Below are positions 13,208 to 20,352 of a stretch of 24,931 nucleotides of DNA, piece by piece; positions within the stretch are counted from its first letter, which is position 1; the number at the start of each line of letters is the position of its first letter. Where the stretch lies: IMG/VR virus record IMGVR_UViG_3300021964_000493, positions 1 through 24,931 of that record; one strand, 5' to 3'. Source of the DNA: a virus. The notes under the pieces were generated by a model that was not told where the DNA came from, searched no databases, and worked only from the letters and a program-made list of their open reading frames with translations. The translations under genes and the position numbers were made by a program.

Positions 13208-13761
13208 TACCGACCCCACTGAATGGCTGTATCCTGAATGACCGGCACATAATCCAGCCCGGTGTCATTCGGGTGGTCAATTTTTTGGTCTTGCGGTGTA
13301 TAGCGGCGCAAGCGCGGACGCTCCAAGTCAATCATGCGGCTCTCGGCTGAGATGTTAATGGTTGCACCTTCAGCCATATCATCAATCGTCAGAACATCCA
13401 TACGACCATCAAATATCAGATACGGGTCGGCAATGATTGAGCCAGACGATAGTGCAGCAAAGCGGATTTTGACCGGCTGACCCTGATAGGCTTCTGTGAG
13501 CGCAATGCTGATAAGGCTGGCGGGTAAGCCACTCATCGACAAATTCACGCCAACAGCGCGGATGTCATTGGTTTCAACGATAGGCGAGATGTTGATAAGA
13601 TTGCCGCCGCCGATGTATTCGTTGCCGTTCCAAGTCAGTTGCTGCACGCCATTCCAGAAATACAGCTCACCGCTATCAAACTCCAAATCAATCAGAAAGA
13701 TGGGTTCGAGTTCGTCGGCATTGACTTCCGCGTTCAAGCCAGATGTAAGACCCCGCGCCAT
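13207..13761 (-). CDS. Tail tip protein, DUF2163-like hub assembly
   Basis: 184 aa. It starts MARGLTSGLNAEVNADELEP and has strand-rich FLIDLEFDSGELYFWNG, LTWNGNEYIGGGNLINISPI, and VKIRFAALSS with DPYLIFDGRMDVLTIDD, as in the DUF2163 family (gene transfer agent gp13 and lambda gpL-like tip proteins). Start ATG 13761 overlaps the stop of the preceding gene (TAATG). These proteins form or assemble the hub connecting the tail tube to the tip; some in other phages bear a peptidase-related fold. Its order, after a distal tail protein and before an NlpC-like gene, is as expected. Confidence 0.78.
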   Translation of the reverse strand: MARGLTSGLNAEVNADELEPIFLIDLEFDSGELYFWNGVQQLTWNGNEYIGGGNLINISPIVETNDIRAVGVNLSMSGLPASLISIALTEAYQGQPVKIRFAALSSGSIIADPYLIFDGRMDVLTIDDMAEGATINISAESRMIDLERPRLRRYTPQDQKIDHPNDTGLDYVPVIQDTAIQWGR

Positions 13762-14387
13762 TACAATGCCTCAACTGCTGCGAATACAATCCCAAAATGC
13801 TCAATTTCGTTGATGTCAACGCCGATTTCATTAGATGCAAGCCGGAACACGCCGACAGCGTTGCTGATAACGACTGTGCTGCCATCTGTAGGGCTGCTGC
13901 GTAGGTCAGGCCAGATGTCCAGTGTTGCTTGCCCAGAAGCGTTACTGTCCACATCGTTCAAGACCTTGTGCAACTTAGCGGTCGAACCCGCGCCAAGCTG
14001 GATATAGTCACCAGCCTTCAGGTATCCTGTGGCACTAGCTGGCAAACCATCAATCGCCAGTTCCGAGCCTGTTTGGCTTGCACCGTTTACAACTGGCGTG
14101 CCGGGCGTTGTGGCAGCAGACCCACGCGGCGCACTGTGCGGGTCGCCAAGCAAGAACGTGCCATACTGACCATTCAGCTTGACCAAGAATGAAAACCATT
14201 CCTCTGCTTGCGCGCGGTTCATAGCTGGCATCTGCACTTCAGCTTGCCATCGTTGACCCTGATGCTTGTAAACTTGCTGCGAGTAAGTGAATGGGCTTGT
14301 GCTGATGCCAACAGAGTTTTTAGCTGTCAGGCGAATAGCGCGCATATCTTTGATGGTCGGCAGTGATAGTGGATAAGTGATAGCCAT
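13761..14387 (-). CDS. Distal tail-like protein after the tape measure
   Basis: 208 aa. The N-terminal half (WQAEVQMPAMNRAQAEEWFS, 48-67, then GQYGTFLLGDPHSAPRG) and the beta-rich middle (GTPVVNGASQTGS; YLKAGDYIQLGAGSTAKLHK) match a protein common at this site in Rhizobiales and Rhodobacterales prophages. It probably acts as the first ring (Dit-like) at the tail end, to which tip proteins bind. The start is ATG 14387, overlapping the TAG of the tape measure gene by one base. Family naming differs between annotations, so I keep the general term. Confidence 0.75.
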   Translation of the reverse strand: MAITYPLSLPTIKDMRAIRLTAKNSVGISTSPFTYSQQVYKHQGQRWQAEVQMPAMNRAQAEEWFSFLVKLNGQYGTFLLGDPHSAPRGSAATTPGTPVVNGASQTGSELAIDGLPASATGYLKAGDYIQLGAGSTAKLHKVLNDVDSNASGQATLDIWPDLRSSPTDGSTVVISNAVGVFRLASNEIGVDINEIEHFGIVFAAVEAL

Positions 14388-16012
14388 TAGAACGCTGCCC
14401 CATATGCGCCGCCGCGCTTCTTAGCATCCAGCACGCCAGACTTAGCCGCGCCGACAATTTGTGGCATAAGCTGGACAATCTCAGCACGAACAGTTTGCGA
14501 AACGCCTGTGCTGATATTTATGTTTTGAACGACAGTCACGCCATCACCGCCGCCACCCAGCTTGTTGTTAGGCACGATGTTGCCTGATTGACGCGGCACA
14601 AACAGTTCCTTGCCGCGTTCACCAACAATATATGGCTGACCAGCTTGCACAGAACCCCCAGTAGCCCTTGCCCCCGGCGTAATGTTAAAGAATTTTGTAA
14701 TGCCGCCAGAGATAGACTGCACCAGCTTTTCGACAACAAAAATTTGATAAAGCTGCTTAATAATGTCTTGCGCCATTGACTTAAACGCATCTTTGGCACT
14801 CATTGTGCCTTCAGACAGTTTTGTAAATGCTTCCCCAAAACTATCGCCCACAATGTCAGCAGTTTTTTTGGCTTCGTCTTTTGTAAGCCCTAACATTTCG
14901 CGGATGCTCTCAGTGCTGGCCTGACCTGATGTCAGAATACCTTTAAGGCTTGTGTCTAAGTCTTTTATGCTGGCTGTTGCGCCGCCATCTTTTCCAGCCG
15001 CTTCAGCCATAGCCCTAAAATTTTCTGTCATTTCTGCGAGGCCAAAAATTGTTTCGCTAAAGTCAATTTTGCCAACGCCGGGCAACATTGCCAATGCGTT
15101 TGTAAATGACTGCAAAGCCATAACAGAATTGAACGCTGCTTCTGTTATTTGCGCTGCCATATTTGCAGCAAACGCTTTTATACCGCCTGAACCACTTTCC
15201 AATATACCAGTCAGCTTTTGAACAGCACCGCCAAGTTTCTTACCAATGGCTTCTGCAACATCAGGGCTATTTCGCACAATGTTAGATAAAGCACGCGCTA
15301 AATCATTGATGCTCTCATTCAACCCTGCCTTGCCAATCTGAACCTGAAAAGCATCAAAGGCATCGCCAAGATTAGAGAACGCGCCATTCAAAGTATTAGC
15401 TTGCTCTGCAATAGCACCAGCAAACTCAGTCTGCCCCAGATTGACCAGATAGCCCTCAATAGCTTCTGCGTCCTTGCGAATTTCTGTTTCAACGCCCTTA
15501 AACGTAAATACAACTTTGTCGCCTTCTGACCGCGCCTTAATACCAAATTCTTTCAGTCGTTCAAACTCACCGACAGCCGCATCAGCAGCAGCTTCCACAA
15601 ACTGCTGCAACTGCTTGCCTGTGCCACTGGCGATGTTGCCAAACGCTTCCAGTGCAGTAATTGATGGATTAAGGCCGACAGATATAAGACGATTAAAGCC
15701 GCCGACTACTTCTTGCAGACTAAATGGCGTTTTGGCAGCAAATTCTTGCAAGACGCCAAAAGCACCAGCCGCCTTTTCAGCACTGCCAAGAAATGTTTTT
15801 AGACTTGCTTCAAGAGATTGAAATTTTCTGTTCGTTTCTATCGTGCTTTTTATAAAAAGCCCAAACCCAGCTGCGCCAGCCAAACCAGTTATGGCAGTTT
15901 TGGTGTTAAGAACAGTTTTCCTAACGCCGCCCAATCCCCTACGAACAGACGCAAACGCACGCTGCGTCTTGTCGAAAGCTGTCAGGTTAATTCGTAGGTT
16001 CTGGTTCGCCAT
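14387..16012 (-). CDS. Tail tape measure protein
   Basis: 541 aa; at about 1.5 angstrom per residue this predicts a tail near 80 nm. The N-terminal part is helical (LTAFDKTQRAFASVRRGLGG) with a hydrophobic segment (TAITGLAGAAGFGLFIK, 37-53), as in lambda gpH-type tape measures. The C-terminus has the family's GERGKELFVPRQSGNIVP element (about 470-487) followed by a Gly-rich turn and a strand-rich end (VVQNINISTGVSQTV). It fills the tail tube, sets its length and enters the cell with DNA. Start ATG 16012 lies inside the T-frame extension of the upstream chaperone (15987-16142), a classic overlap. The gene is short for a siphophage. Confidence 0.93.
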   Translation of the reverse strand: MANQNLRINLTAFDKTQRAFASVRRGLGGVRKTVLNTKTAITGLAGAAGFGLFIKSTIETNRKFQSLEASLKTFLGSAEKAAGAFGVLQEFAAKTPFSLQEVVGGFNRLISVGLNPSITALEAFGNIASGTGKQLQQFVEAAADAAVGEFERLKEFGIKARSEGDKVVFTFKGVETEIRKDAEAIEGYLVNLGQTEFAGAIAEQANTLNGAFSNLGDAFDAFQVQIGKAGLNESINDLARALSNIVRNSPDVAEAIGKKLGGAVQKLTGILESGSGGIKAFAANMAAQITEAAFNSVMALQSFTNALAMLPGVGKIDFSETIFGLAEMTENFRAMAEAAGKDGGATASIKDLDTSLKGILTSGQASTESIREMLGLTKDEAKKTADIVGDSFGEAFTKLSEGTMSAKDAFKSMAQDIIKQLYQIFVVEKLVQSISGGITKFFNITPGARATGGSVQAGQPYIVGERGKELFVPRQSGNIVPNNKLGGGGDGVTVVQNINISTGVSQTVRAEIVQLMPQIVGAAKSGVLDAKKRGGAYGAAF

Positions 16013-16486
16013 CAGCTATAATTTCCAAATATGCAGCCCATTCAATCAGTTCAGTATAGGGCATTTGCTCAATTTCGCCAATGGTCTTGCCTAGTCGGTC
16101 AGCCAAAGCGATAACGCTGAAACGCGTTGCGTCATCGCTTAGTCCTTTTTTACTTCTTCGACCCCTTGCATGTCGCCCATAAGCTGCCCGGCCACGTTAC
16201 TGACTACGTTTACAGGCTGGCGCATCAATATCGGCTTATCGCCAACGTCAAATGCTTTGTCGCCATTTTCGTCCATTGCCTTCAGAAGTATAAGGTCAAC
16301 CAGACCTTCAATGGTCATATTGTTCAGGAAATCGGGATGCTTGCGCTGTAGCTTGTTAAACTCGCCACAGTTTAGTGGGGTGGCGAACAGAACCATTGGT
16401 TCGTTATCGTCACCCCATTCTTCAACTTCAACCCGCTTCGTGGTTTTATTCGTGTTTGCGCTGATGCGCTCACCAAATGCAGACAT
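15987..16486 (-). CDS. Tail assembly chaperone G-T, made by -1 frameshift
   Basis: A fusion of G (residues 1-114 from the frame of 16139-16486) with 52 residues of the -1 frame after the slippery site at 16145-16151, stopping at TAA 15987. The extension starts GLSDDATRFSVIALADRLGK and continues TIGEIEQMPYTELIEWAAYL, which is the classical T-domain of alphaproteobacterial phage tail chaperones. Without a shift this downstream frame has no start of its own near its beginning. G-T recruits tail tube subunits on the tape measure; the G to G-T ratio is critical in lambda. The product would be 166 aa. Confidence 0.85.
16107..16151 (-). promoter_or_regulatory. -1 programmed ribosomal frameshift signal
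   Basis: Slippery heptamer A AAA AAG (16151-16145, codons GTA AAA AAG in the zero frame) is followed by a 5-base spacer and an 11-bp stem AGCGATGACGC/GCGTTATCGCT (16139-16129 with 16117-16107, one G-U) around an 11-base loop. The heptamer is the one used by E. coli dnaX. It sits two codons before the TAA stop of G, as in lambda-type tail chaperones. Confidence 0.88.
16139..16486 (-). CDS. Tail assembly chaperone G (unshifted product)
   Basis: 115 aa, ATG 16486 with GGGGGTGG upstream. Acidic, soluble helical protein beginning MSAFGERISANTNKTTKRVE, with WGDDNEPMVLFATPLNCGEF (residues 24-43) and a C-terminal MGDMQGVEEVKKD that contains the slippery site. It occupies the lambda gpG position between major tail protein and tape measure. 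It should be made in excess of the G-T fusion and is absent from the finished tail. The family is named from position and from the T-extension rather than from the G sequence alone. Confidence 0.85.
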   Translation of the reverse strand: MSAFGERISANTNKTTKRVEVEEWGDDNEPMVLFATPLNCGEFNKLQRKHPDFLNNMTIEGLVDLILLKAMDENGDKAFDVGDKPILMRQPVNVVSNVAGQLMGDMQGVEEVKKD

Positions 16487-16508
16487 AGTGCCACCCCCTG
16501 TCTGTTAT

Positions 16509-16907
16509 TTACGCTTGCGACTGTGTTAGACCGCCAGAGAATTGAACCTCAAAACTCATGCTAACAACATCGTCAAACGAAGAAGAAACTTCTTTGCTGG
16601 TAACGATTGCAGTCCCAGTGTAATAGGTGTCGCCAGTGTCAGCACCTTCAGGATACAGGTTCAGCGTTACGCTGCTGCCTACGTCCAATTCGCCTTGACC
16701 AGTTGCGCCATAGACTTCATCACCGTCAAAACGAACAGTGATTGAACCAGTTGCATCCTTCAGACCAGCTTTATAGGTGCGTGCAGTGTCACCCATAGAG
16801 CTGTCTTCGATTACTTGTCCAGTTTCGGTTACGGTAAAGGCAGTAATTTCACCGACAGCATTGCTGCCGACCTTAACAGTGCCTTCAGAGCCAGTATGCG
16901 TTGCCAT
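16509..16907 (-). CDS. Major tail protein (tube)
   Basis: 132 aa; start ATG 16907, with GAGG about 10 nt upstream. The sequence is beta-rich and begins MATHTGSEGTVKVGSNAVGE with ITAFTVTETGQVIEDSSMGD, then a repeated pattern of strands (GSITVRFDGDEVYG, VTLNLYPEGADTGDTYYTG, FDDVVSMSFEVQFSG), as in short siphophage tail tube proteins. Hexameric rings of it form the tube around the tape measure. It stands between the terminator cluster and the chaperone, the usual order. It should be one of the most abundant virion proteins. Confidence 0.92.
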   Translation of the reverse strand: MATHTGSEGTVKVGSNAVGEITAFTVTETGQVIEDSSMGDTARTYKAGLKDATGSITVRFDGDEVYGATGQGELDVGSSVTLNLYPEGADTGDTYYTGTAIVTSKEVSSSFDDVVSMSFEVQFSGGLTQSQA

Positions 16908-16909
16908 CT

Positions 16910-17068
16910 TTAAGCCTCTTTCACTTCAGTTTCACGCGCTGCCGATTTGGTTTTTTTAGTAGCTTTTGGCTGTTCGGCAGACCACCCATCAGCTACAAAC
17001 TTGTCGGCGTTCTCAGACCAAACTTCTTTGACCTCATCGCCTTTATACAATGTCACACGTTTTGTCAT
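16910..17068 (-). CDS. Small lysine-rich protein before the major tail gene, 52 aa
   Basis: ATG 17068 to TAA 16910, two bases upstream of the major tail start. It begins MTKRVTLYKGDEVKEVWSEN and ends in a charged Lys/Ala/Glu tail (KATKKTKSAARETEVKEA). The first half (RVTLYKGDEVKEVWSENADK) resembles short phage proteins with a beta-hairpin and a tail of charges found near head-tail genes, but I do not recognise a family. It fills its gap exactly between two genes with few spare bases, so coding is likely. Role unknown. Confidence 0.7.
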   Translation of the reverse strand: MTKRVTLYKGDEVKEVWSENADKFVADGWSAEQPKATKKTKSAARETEVKEA

Positions 17069-17069
17069 A

Positions 17070-17513
17070 TCAAACCGCCGTTTCTATATCGTTCTCTAAA
17101 GTAGCATATAGCACTTCAAGTGTAAATCGGCCAACGCCTACAGGCTGGTCGCCATCAGCAGCATAGCTGGCTTCAAACGCTGTTATTTTAGCATCTTTGG
17201 CGTAACCGCCAAGCGTTACATCAGCAGTAATGGCTTCTTCGACTTCCACAGCAATCGTGTCCAGCGTATTGTCCACGTTGCTCGTGCCTTTTACATACGC
17301 TTCAACCATAACTTCCAGCGTGCGAAACTGCGTGCGTGGCTTAGCCATAGTGGCGTGTTCTGTGGTTTCGCTGTTCGTGTAAATGCAGAGACCCGGCAGC
17401 TTTGCTTCTGCAAGCGGATAGAAGCGCGTCTGATAGACGTTTGTGCCAGTCGTGGTAAGACCAGTCAGCGTGCTAACGACATCATCGCGGATGGATTTGC
17501 GAACATGAGCCAT
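17070..17513 (-). CDS. Tail terminator-like protein
   Basis: 147 aa. Starts MAHVRKSIRDDVVSTLTGLT, then TNVYQTRFYPLAEAKLPGLC and IYTNSETTEHATMAKPRTQF, the pattern of lambda gpU-like minor tail or terminator proteins (the RFYPL and PGLCIYT elements are typical). The end (VGVGRFTLEVLYATLEND) is a strand pair. It would cap the tail tube and join it to the head connector. The start ATG 17513 is adjacent to the stop of the upstream connector gene. The assignment rests on motif and order and is fairly firm. Confidence 0.85.
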   Translation of the reverse strand: MAHVRKSIRDDVVSTLTGLTTTGTNVYQTRFYPLAEAKLPGLCIYTNSETTEHATMAKPRTQFRTLEVMVEAYVKGTSNVDNTLDTIAVEVEEAITADVTLGGYAKDAKITAFEASYAADGDQPVGVGRFTLEVLYATLENDIETAV

Positions 17514-17810
17514 CTACTGTTCCTCTAGCACCAGCGTTGTCATGCCAGTGCCATCGTTTTGCACGACTTTGATGACATAGTTAGTCGCGTTTATGACGAT
17601 GGCATCGCCTTCTGCTGCGCTGCTGACATCCGATGTGCGACATAAAAAGCGAGGCTCATTGACTGCAAACGCAACAGTGCCGCCGCCATCTAATTCTAAA
17701 TGCTCTGTATCTAATATACCATTCACAGTGCCGCCGTTATAAGTCGCGGCATCGCCAAAATCATTGCTAGAAACAAAGATTGCGCGTTCTGTGTCGGTTT
17801 CAACAGCCAT
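17514..17810 (-). CDS. Head-tail connector (head closure) protein
   Basis: 98 aa. Starts MAVETDTERAIFVSSNDFGD with AATYNGGTVNGILDTEHLEL, followed by FLCRTSDVSSAAEGDAIVIN and a C-terminal YVIKVVQNDGTGMTTLVLEE. Such FNDFG-like, beta-rich 90-110 aa proteins form the head-closure ring (lambda FII/GTA adaptor type) next to the terminator gene. The start overlaps the stop of the upstream gene (TAATG). It should bridge the portal and tail terminator. The family call is by pattern and position. Confidence 0.8.
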   Translation of the reverse strand: MAVETDTERAIFVSSNDFGDAATYNGGTVNGILDTEHLELDGGGTVAFAVNEPRFLCRTSDVSSAAEGDAIVINATNYVIKVVQNDGTGMTTLVLEEQ

Positions 17811-18025
17811 TATTTTTTCTTGCGTGTGCGTTTAACAATAGGTTCTGCGGTGCTAGTGTCCAGACCAACAGAACGGTTAGTGGTTTTTTGTTTTTCTTCA
17901 TACGGAACGGCTCTGCGGTTCGCAATCAACTCAAGTGCGATGCCTTCAGGCACTTCAACAATGTCGCCAGCTTCGCAATGCTTCCCGGCGACCCTTACAT
18001 TCCGTGCAATTTCAATTTTAATCAT
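17810..18025 (-). CDS. Small head-region protein, 71 aa
   Basis: 71 aa from ATG 18025, with GAGGG 6 nt upstream and the capsid terminator-like hairpin before it. The first 45 residues (IEIARNVRVAGKHCEAGDIVEVPEGIALELIANRRAVPYEE) have the pattern of the small protein often found just after the major capsid gene, which may decorate or stabilise the head-tail interface; the last 25 residues are basic (KQKTTNRSV; VKRTRKKK). Function not established. Because of the hairpin its level may be below that of the capsid. Confidence 0.75.
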   Translation of the reverse strand: MIKIEIARNVRVAGKHCEAGDIVEVPEGIALELIANRRAVPYEEKQKTTNRSVGLDTSTAEPIVKRTRKKK

Positions 18026-18035
18026 AATAAACCCT

Positions 18036-18069
18036 CAAAAGAATTGGAGGGTGGCCGAAGCCACCCCCC
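18036..18069 (-). terminator. UUCG hairpin after the capsid gene, terminator-like
   Basis: On the minus strand GGGGGGTGGC (18069-18060) pairs with GCCACCCTCC (18055-18046) through a UUCG tetraloop, 10 bp with one G-U wobble. The opposite strand would have an A-C mismatch, which marks the minus strand as the used one. It starts 6 bases after the capsid stop and is followed by AATTCTTTT, a short imperfect U-tract. It may terminate part of the transcripts or protect capsid mRNA from 3' decay. Confidence 0.65.
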
Positions 18070-18075
18070 GCATCA

Positions 18076-19353
18076 TTAGGCAGTGATGTCCGTAATGGCA
18101 GCAAACGACTGTGCGTGCCTAACGGCCACATCGATTTCCTGCATAACTCGGATTCTGACCGCACCTGAAGAACCGCCAGTATACGGGTCAACAAGCACAT
18201 CGCTCGTGCTAAACAAGCCAATCATCAACTGGCTAAAGTCACCAGCGATAAGTGCTGACAAGGCAGTGCCTGTGCCTTTAGTCAAGTCAGACGGAACTTG
18301 GTTCGTTACAGCCATATTGTAGCCATAAAGCGAAGTCCACGGGTCATTCAAAATCATGACGCTATCAGTCGAAGCAACTTTGGCGGTTTGTGCCAAGTGT
18401 GATTTGACTTTGCTGTTCGTCAGGAAGTTTACTTCACCGATTGCAGCGTTGTCTTGCTCAACTTCTTTGATAAGGTCAACAACTTTGCCCCAAGTAGCGT
18501 TGCCGCCATTTGTGCCAATAGCAACTGAACCAATGCCAGTCGTTTCCAAGATGCCTGTCGGCTCGTTAGAACCAGCACCTTCGATGGCAACGTCTTCGAT
18601 TTTCTGAGCAATAGCGTTCAGCAAGTCGTCACGAACAATTTGCTCGACAGACGGGTCAGACTGAATCATCAGCAGACGAGAAACGTCAGTGAAAGCACCC
18701 AAAGACTTGGGAGACATCGTGACTTGTGCAAAAGTTGCGTTGACTTCAGCGGTCGCGCCATTTTCAGCAACAAAGCCAGCAGCTACGCCACCAGACAGTT
18801 TCGGAATGGCAACATCGCCACGCAGACCAGACATGAAACGCGTGCCAAGCTGGTTCAGAACCAGACGGTTACGCAGAGCGTCAATGAATTGGTCGCCCAA
18901 GTGGTCGGTAGGCTTCAAGAAACCACCAGCACTGTCCGTGCCTACAGTCAGGTCACGTTTGCCTGTCCAGAAGCTATCAGGTGCGTAGAAGCCACGGGCT
19001 TCACGACCTTGACGCTTGGCGATTTCGTCAGAAACTTCACGCTCCAGACCATTCAGGCCAGAACCGTTAACCAAGCCACGAACAGCTTTCATAAAGCTAT
19101 AATCGCGGGTTTCTTTTTCATTCAACTCAACTGCGCCAGCAGCTTGCTCAAGCGGCTTACCTTCGGGCAGTGCGTCCAACAATACGCCACGGAATTCGTT
19201 GATGCTCATGCCTTTGGCAATGGCTTCATCAGCAAGGTCGCGTTTGTTGTGTTTTACGGCAAGAGCAGTGATTTCTTGCGCGTTTTTGGTGAATTCGCGT
19301 TTGGCAGCTTCAGCAGCTTCCAAGCGAATTTCATCAGTGTTTACTTCAGTCAT
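18076..19353 (-). CDS. Major capsid protein from internal in-frame start
   Basis: The C-terminal 425 residues of the protease-capsid frame begin at ATG 19353 (residue 334 of the fusion), preceded by AGAGGA (19366-19361) with a 7-base spacer, better than the ribosome site of the fusion itself. The product begins MTEVNTDEIRLEAAEAAKRE: a helical scaffold-like delta region (to about 140) followed by the HK97-fold shell with SFWTGKRDLTVGTDSAGGFL near the start, NEPTGILET, and a C-terminal AVRHAQSFAAITDITA. This would give the excess of capsid over protease that assembly needs. The internal start is inference from sequence. Confidence 0.72.
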   Translation of the reverse strand: MTEVNTDEIRLEAAEAAKREFTKNAQEITALAVKHNKRDLADEAIAKGMSINEFRGVLLDALPEGKPLEQAAGAVELNEKETRDYSFMKAVRGLVNGSGLNGLEREVSDEIAKRQGREARGFYAPDSFWTGKRDLTVGTDSAGGFLKPTDHLGDQFIDALRNRLVLNQLGTRFMSGLRGDVAIPKLSGGVAAGFVAENGATAEVNATFAQVTMSPKSLGAFTDVSRLLMIQSDPSVEQIVRDDLLNAIAQKIEDVAIEGAGSNEPTGILETTGIGSVAIGTNGGNATWGKVVDLIKEVEQDNAAIGEVNFLTNSKVKSHLAQTAKVASTDSVMILNDPWTSLYGYNMAVTNQVPSDLTKGTGTALSALIAGDFSQLMIGLFSTSDVLVDPYTGGSSGAVRIRVMQEIDVAVRHAQSFAAITDITA

Positions 19354-20352
19354 TTTAATATCCTCTTTGACTTCTGTAGGTTCGACAAAATTAGCATTGC
19401 GCCCAATTCCAGCACCGACATTGTCTGCTGGCACGGCCACAATACTGGCTTCGTATGGAATCCACTGATTAACAACAACCGTCCCGTCATTGCCTCTCTG
19501 TTCCATATTTTTGATGACGTATCCGATACTCACGTTTCGAACCACACCATCTTTGACATCCTCATATACTTCTCTTGCAAGCGGGTTCTTCCCGAACCGC
19601 ACAACCGCACGCAGTTTTCTATCTGCCCGGTCAAGATAAGCTTCTTCGACAATGCCAATCTGCTTAGTCATGTCGTGGTCTTTCAGCAAGGGTGCGTTAC
19701 CACTTGCGATGCGCGACATGTCAATGGCTTCTTCGGTATGTTCCAAAACTTCCATACCAAAATTACGTTCCACGGGTTCTTCGCTTGACAGCGACATGCG
19801 AACCCTGCGGTCATCTTCGTCTGTTGCCTCTACCTCAACAGCGCGGAATGTCAAAGTTGAACGGTCAAAGCGTTCTTCTTCGACAACTTCTTCAACCTGT
19901 TCTTCTTCATGCTCTTTTGCATAAACGATAGTCACAGTTTCGTCTGTTTCTTCAACATTGACGATGTGACGTGTTTCAAGTTCTTCGCTCATAGCTTCCT
20001 CATCGGTTGCGTTAGTGTCAATGCTACGCTCATCGTCTTCTTTTTTCAAGATTTCCGTGATGCCCTTCGACCAAGTAAAACCAGCATCGCCGCCCCATAA
20101 TGCCCAAGCGATGCGACCATTCGACGGATAACCGTCTTCGCCCGGTGAAAAGCCTTCTGCCTTTTTGTCAACTTCGTGGCGGCTGAAGAAAGAATACATG
20201 CGCTTGACAGTTTCTTCGGACAAGTTCTTGCCGTTCGAGATGTCACGCGCACGAGCAATGCCAACTTCAGTTCCACCGCGTCCGTGTTCGCGTCGCCACT
20301 CAAGGCCGCGCTTGGCTTCTTCAACCATTCCGTCCGTCGGTTTATACGGCAT
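18076..20352 (-). CDS. Prohead protease fused to major capsid protein
   Basis: 758 aa from ATG 20352; a GTG at 20364 is the alternative and would add four residues. Residues about 1-95 are a conserved N-terminal domain (SFFSRHEVDKKAEGFSPGED; RIAWALWGGDAG). Residues about 160-315 are the S78/HK97-type prohead protease: H226 in LLKDHDMTKQ and S275 in VRNVSIGYVI are the catalytic His and Ser, with YEASIVAVPADN at the end. From residue 334 the HK97-fold capsid follows with its scaffold-like helical region. The fusion means one frame encodes the assembly protease and its main substrate. The start overlaps the portal stop. Some phages carry such fusions. Confidence 0.9.
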   Translation of the reverse strand: MPYKPTDGMVEEAKRGLEWRREHGRGGTEVGIARARDISNGKNLSEETVKRMYSFFSRHEVDKKAEGFSPGEDGYPSNGRIAWALWGGDAGFTWSKGITEILKKEDDERSIDTNATDEEAMSEELETRHIVNVEETDETVTIVYAKEHEEEQVEEVVEEERFDRSTLTFRAVEVEATDEDDRRVRMSLSSEEPVERNFGMEVLEHTEEAIDMSRIASGNAPLLKDHDMTKQIGIVEEAYLDRADRKLRAVVRFGKNPLAREVYEDVKDGVVRNVSIGYVIKNMEQRGNDGTVVVNQWIPYEASIVAVPADNVGAGIGRNANFVEPTEVKEDIKMTEVNTDEIRLEAAEAAKREFTKNAQEITALAVKHNKRDLADEAIAKGMSINEFRGVLLDALPEGKPLEQAAGAVELNEKETRDYSFMKAVRGLVNGSGLNGLEREVSDEIAKRQGREARGFYAPDSFWTGKRDLTVGTDSAGGFLKPTDHLGDQFIDALRNRLVLNQLGTRFMSGLRGDVAIPKLSGGVAAGFVAENGATAEVNATFAQVTMSPKSLGAFTDVSRLLMIQSDPSVEQIVRDDLLNAIAQKIEDVAIEGAGSNEPTGILETTGIGSVAIGTNGGNATWGKVVDLIKEVEQDNAAIGEVNFLTNSKVKSHLAQTAKVASTDSVMILNDPWTSLYGYNMAVTNQVPSDLTKGTGTALSALIAGDFSQLMIGLFSTSDVLVDPYTGGSSGAVRIRVMQEIDVAVRHAQSFAAITDITA

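Noticed and set aside
18640-19788. Open frame of 382 aa on the plus strand
   Set aside because: It is antisense to the protease-capsid gene, has no ribosome site or family pattern, and arises from the codon bias of the real gene.
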